Both the position numbers and the translations under genes were made by a program. Positions 7,213 through 8,421 of a stretch of 8,421 nucleotides of DNA are shown here, one piece after another (within the stretch, counting starts at the first letter, position 1; each line of letters opens with the position of its first letter). The stretch lies in contig JAABRB010000135.1 in the NCBI GenBank assembly GCA_011391185.1, forward strand, positions 1 to 8,421. Reading direction: 5' to 3'. The notes under the pieces were generated by a model. That model made no database searches, was not told the origin of the DNA, and worked only from the letters and a program-made list of their open reading frames with translations. This DNA is from Betaproteobacteria bacterium (lineage in GTDB: Bacteria; Pseudomonadota; Gammaproteobacteria; Burkholderiales; SG8-39).

Positions 7213-8094
7213 ATGACTGCAACCCCGCGCACCGTTACCCGAGTGATCAACCCGGAGCCGACGATGGAAGGCGCCGGCGTGAAGCTCAATCGCCTCATCG
7301 CCGGGCAGCAGATCGACTGGATCGACCCTTTTCTGCTGCTGGACCACTTCGGCTCCGACGAGCCCGCCGATTACATGGCGGGGTTTCCCATGCATCCGCA
7401 TCGCGGAATCGAGACCGTCACCTACATGCTCGACGGCGAGACCGACCACCGCGACACGATGGGCAATGCGGGGACGATCGGGCCCGGAGCCGTGCAGTGG
7501 ATGAGCGCGGGCGGCGGCTTGCTGCACGAGGAGATGCCGCGCCCCGTGAAAGGCAGGCTGGAAGGCTTCCAGCTCTGGGTCAACCTTCCCGCCAGGCTCA
7601 AGATGAGCCGACCCAACTATCAGGAGTTTACTGCCGAACAGATCCCGGAGGTGCGCCGCGATGACGGCACCGTGATTCGCGTCGTCGCGGGCGAGACCGA
7701 CGGCGTAGGTGGCGCCGTGACCGGGATTGCAATGCAGCCCACCTATCTCGATGTGCATCTCGCGCCGGGCGCGAGCTTCATCCAGCCCATTCCGCGCGGG
7801 CATTCGGCGTTCGCCTACGCGTACCGTGGGGGCGGAACGTTCGGCAACAACGGTGCGGGCGAGGCGGGCACTGCGATGACCGCGCCCCGGCTCGCGATCC
7901 TCGGCGACGGTGACGCGTTCGCAGCGCGGGCTGGAGACGCGGGCGTGCGCTTTCTCCTCGTGAGCGGCCAGCCGACGCGCGAGACGATCGCCCGCTACGG
8001 TCCGTTCGTGATGAACACCCGCGCCGAGGTCATGCAGGCGGTGAACGATCTCAACAACGGAACATTTGTGTGGAAGGAAGGGCAGGGCGCGTAA
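7213..8094 (+). CDS. Pirin family protein (bicupin)
   Basis: A 293-residue cytosolic double-beta-barrel cupin of the pirin family, close to the usual length of about 230-300. The N-terminal barrel carries the metal site: His61 and His63 in MHPHRGIETVTY, then His105 and Glu107 in GGLLHEEMP, matching the iron ligands of human pirin (His56, His58, His101, Glu103). The signature FLLLDHFG is at 40-47. A second cupin-like half follows (YLDVHLAPGASFIQPIPRGHSAFAYAYRG), with FNS-type pirin features less clear at the end. Bacterial pirins include quercetin 2,3-dioxygenases (YhhW-type) and proteins that modulate metabolic enzymes or stress responses, so a specific reaction cannot be assigned. ATG 7213 is backed by a strong ribosome binding site. 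It diverges from the epoxide-hydrolase-like gene across 109 bp, and the right repeat cluster begins about 20 bp after its stop codon. Confidence 0.94.
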   Translation: MTATPRTVTRVINPEPTMEGAGVKLNRLIAGQQIDWIDPFLLLDHFGSDEPADYMAGFPMHPHRGIETVTYMLDGETDHRDTMGNAGTIGPGAVQWMSAGGGLLHEEMPRPVKGRLEGFQLWVNLPARLKMSRPNYQEFTAEQIPEVRRDDGTVIRVVAGETDGVGGAVTGIAMQPTYLDVHLAPGASFIQPIPRGHSAFAYAYRGGGTFGNNGAGEAGTAMTAPRLAILGDGDAFAARAGDAGVRFLLVSGQPTRETIARYGPFVMNTRAEVMQAVNDLNNGTFVWKEGQGA

Positions 8095-8114
8095 AGCGAT
8101 TTAGCCGCGGCACG

Positions 8115-8194
8115 CACCATCCCGGCCAGGTGGGGATGAAGGGGCCCCCACTTCTACATGCGCGCCCACCCCTCCGCGAAGAGGAGGGGAAAAA
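8115..8194. repeat. Palindromic repeat module, right-hand copy of 349-427
   Basis: This stretch aligns without gaps and in the same orientation to 349-427, with about a dozen differences in 79 columns by eye. GTGGGG (8130-8135) pairs with CCCCAC (8146-8151), while the loop between them has changed. The module ends in a hairpin-D copy at 8169-8189 with one altered arm base (CCCCTCCGC, GAA, GAGGAGGGG) and an A-run. It follows the pirin gene by about 20 bp. No T-tract makes it a classical terminator. Confidence 0.8.
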
Positions 8195-8307
8195 GCCTCA
8201 AACCATCCCCTCCCTTTCAAGGAGGGGTCCGCCCGAAGGGCGGGGGGTGGTTGCAGCTCCGCTCGGCGCACACCACCACCCCGTCCGCGACACGCCCACC
8301 CCGTCCG

Positions 8308-8331
8308 GCCCGAAGCACAGAGGCTTCGGGC
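8308..8331. repeat. Perfect 9-bp stem-loop inside the right repeat
   Basis: GCCCGAAGC (8308-8316) pairs with GCTTCGGGC (8323-8331) around a six-base loop ACAGAG. It has no counterpart in the left copies and looks like an insertion or an independent palindrome. It is followed by GTTCGG rather than a T-run, so termination is unlikely. Confidence 0.75.
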
Positions 8332-8342
8332 GTTCGGCGGCG

Positions 8343-8364
8343 GCGACGCGCGCAGGCGCGTCGC
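8343..8364. repeat. Perfect 9-bp stem-loop, hairpin C position of the right repeat
   Basis: GCGACGCGC (8343-8351) pairs with GCGCGTCGC (8356-8364) around loop GCAG. It occupies the place of the GTCGCC/GGCGAC hairpin in the left copies, just before hairpin D, with a longer and different stem. Confidence 0.75.
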
Positions 8365-8409
8365 TCGAAACCCCGCCTCACCCTCGAAGAGGAGAGGAAA
8401 AAGTCTTAT

Positions 8410-8421
8410 CCCCTCCTTTGC
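8410..8421. repeat. Start of a further repeat copy, cut by window end
   Basis: CCCCTCCTTTGC matches the left arm and loop start of hairpin A as at 92-103, so the repeat array probably continues beyond the window. Confidence 0.5.

Larger units (their letters stand above)
8207..8397. repeat. Composite palindromic repeat, divergent right-hand copy
   Basis: The order matches the left copies: hairpin A (8207-8227, CCCCTCC / GGAGGGG), a hairpin in the B position (8229-8243: CCGCCC, GAA, GGGCGG), a GGGTGGTTG stretch, CACCACCACCCCGTC, a hairpin in the C position, and a degraded hairpin D (about 8379-8397, around CTCGAAGAGGAG). The B and C stems differ in sequence from the left copies but still pair perfectly. 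An extra stem at 8308-8331 lies within. No gene is visible in 8095-8421. Confidence 0.7.

Noticed and set aside
5484..7664. A 726-codon plus-strand open frame
   Set aside because: It overlaps three well-supported genes, including one on the opposite strand, and shows only the low-complexity composition of high-GC shadow frames.
8169..8189. Intrinsic terminator for the pirin gene formed by the hairpin-D copy
   Set aside because: The stem is strong but is followed by an A-run, not a T-run, on the transcribed strand, and the same hairpin occurs upstream of genes as well.

Overview
The window is GC-rich (about two-thirds G+C by eye), densely coding bacterial DNA: seven confident protein genes with short intergenic gaps, Shine-Dalgarno sites and alternative GTG/TTG starts. 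Gene content (histidinol-dehydrogenase homologue with an SDR and MFS carriers, pirin, epoxide-hydrolase-like enzyme) fits an environmental, metabolically versatile proteobacterium, perhaps betaproteobacterial. That placement is an inference; no rRNA, tRNA or marker gene confirms it.

Layout. Bases 1-449 hold no gene. They are a cluster of GC-rich palindromic repeats: composite elements of successive hairpins whose outer arms read CCCCTCC / GGAGGGG, including a partial tandem duplication with a period of about 127 bp. Bases 456-5925 carry five plus-strand genes: an MFS transporter, a zinc-dependent histidinol-dehydrogenase-family enzyme, an SDR oxidoreductase overlapping it by 4 bp, a second MFS transporter, and a small polytopic membrane protein with an internal duplication. 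A convergent minus-strand gene (5934-7103) encodes an alpha/beta hydrolase with a complete epoxide-hydrolase active site. Divergent from it is a pirin-family gene (7213-8094). Bases 8095-8421 return to the same repeat family in the same orientation as on the left, so the seven genes sit between two copies of one intergenic element.

How the genes may work together. The HisD homologue keeps all zinc ligands and the catalytic Glu-His pair, but no other histidine-biosynthesis gene is present. Its sequence recalls the HpsN (sulfopropanediol 3-dehydrogenase) branch of the family. With a translationally coupled SDR and an MFS carrier downstream, the arrangement resembles the hpsN-hpsO/P-hpsU set for uptake and oxidation of 2,3-dihydroxypropane-1-sulfonate. 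The working hypothesis is an operon that imports and oxidises a small hydroxylated (possibly sulfonated) organic acid or alcohol. The desulfonating enzyme is not in view, so the substrate remains open. The hydrolase and pirin genes look like a separate, divergently transcribed pair.

The most unusual structure is the repeat family itself: several copies, variants whose stems differ in sequence but keep their pairing, possible competing folds, and placement on both sides of the gene block.
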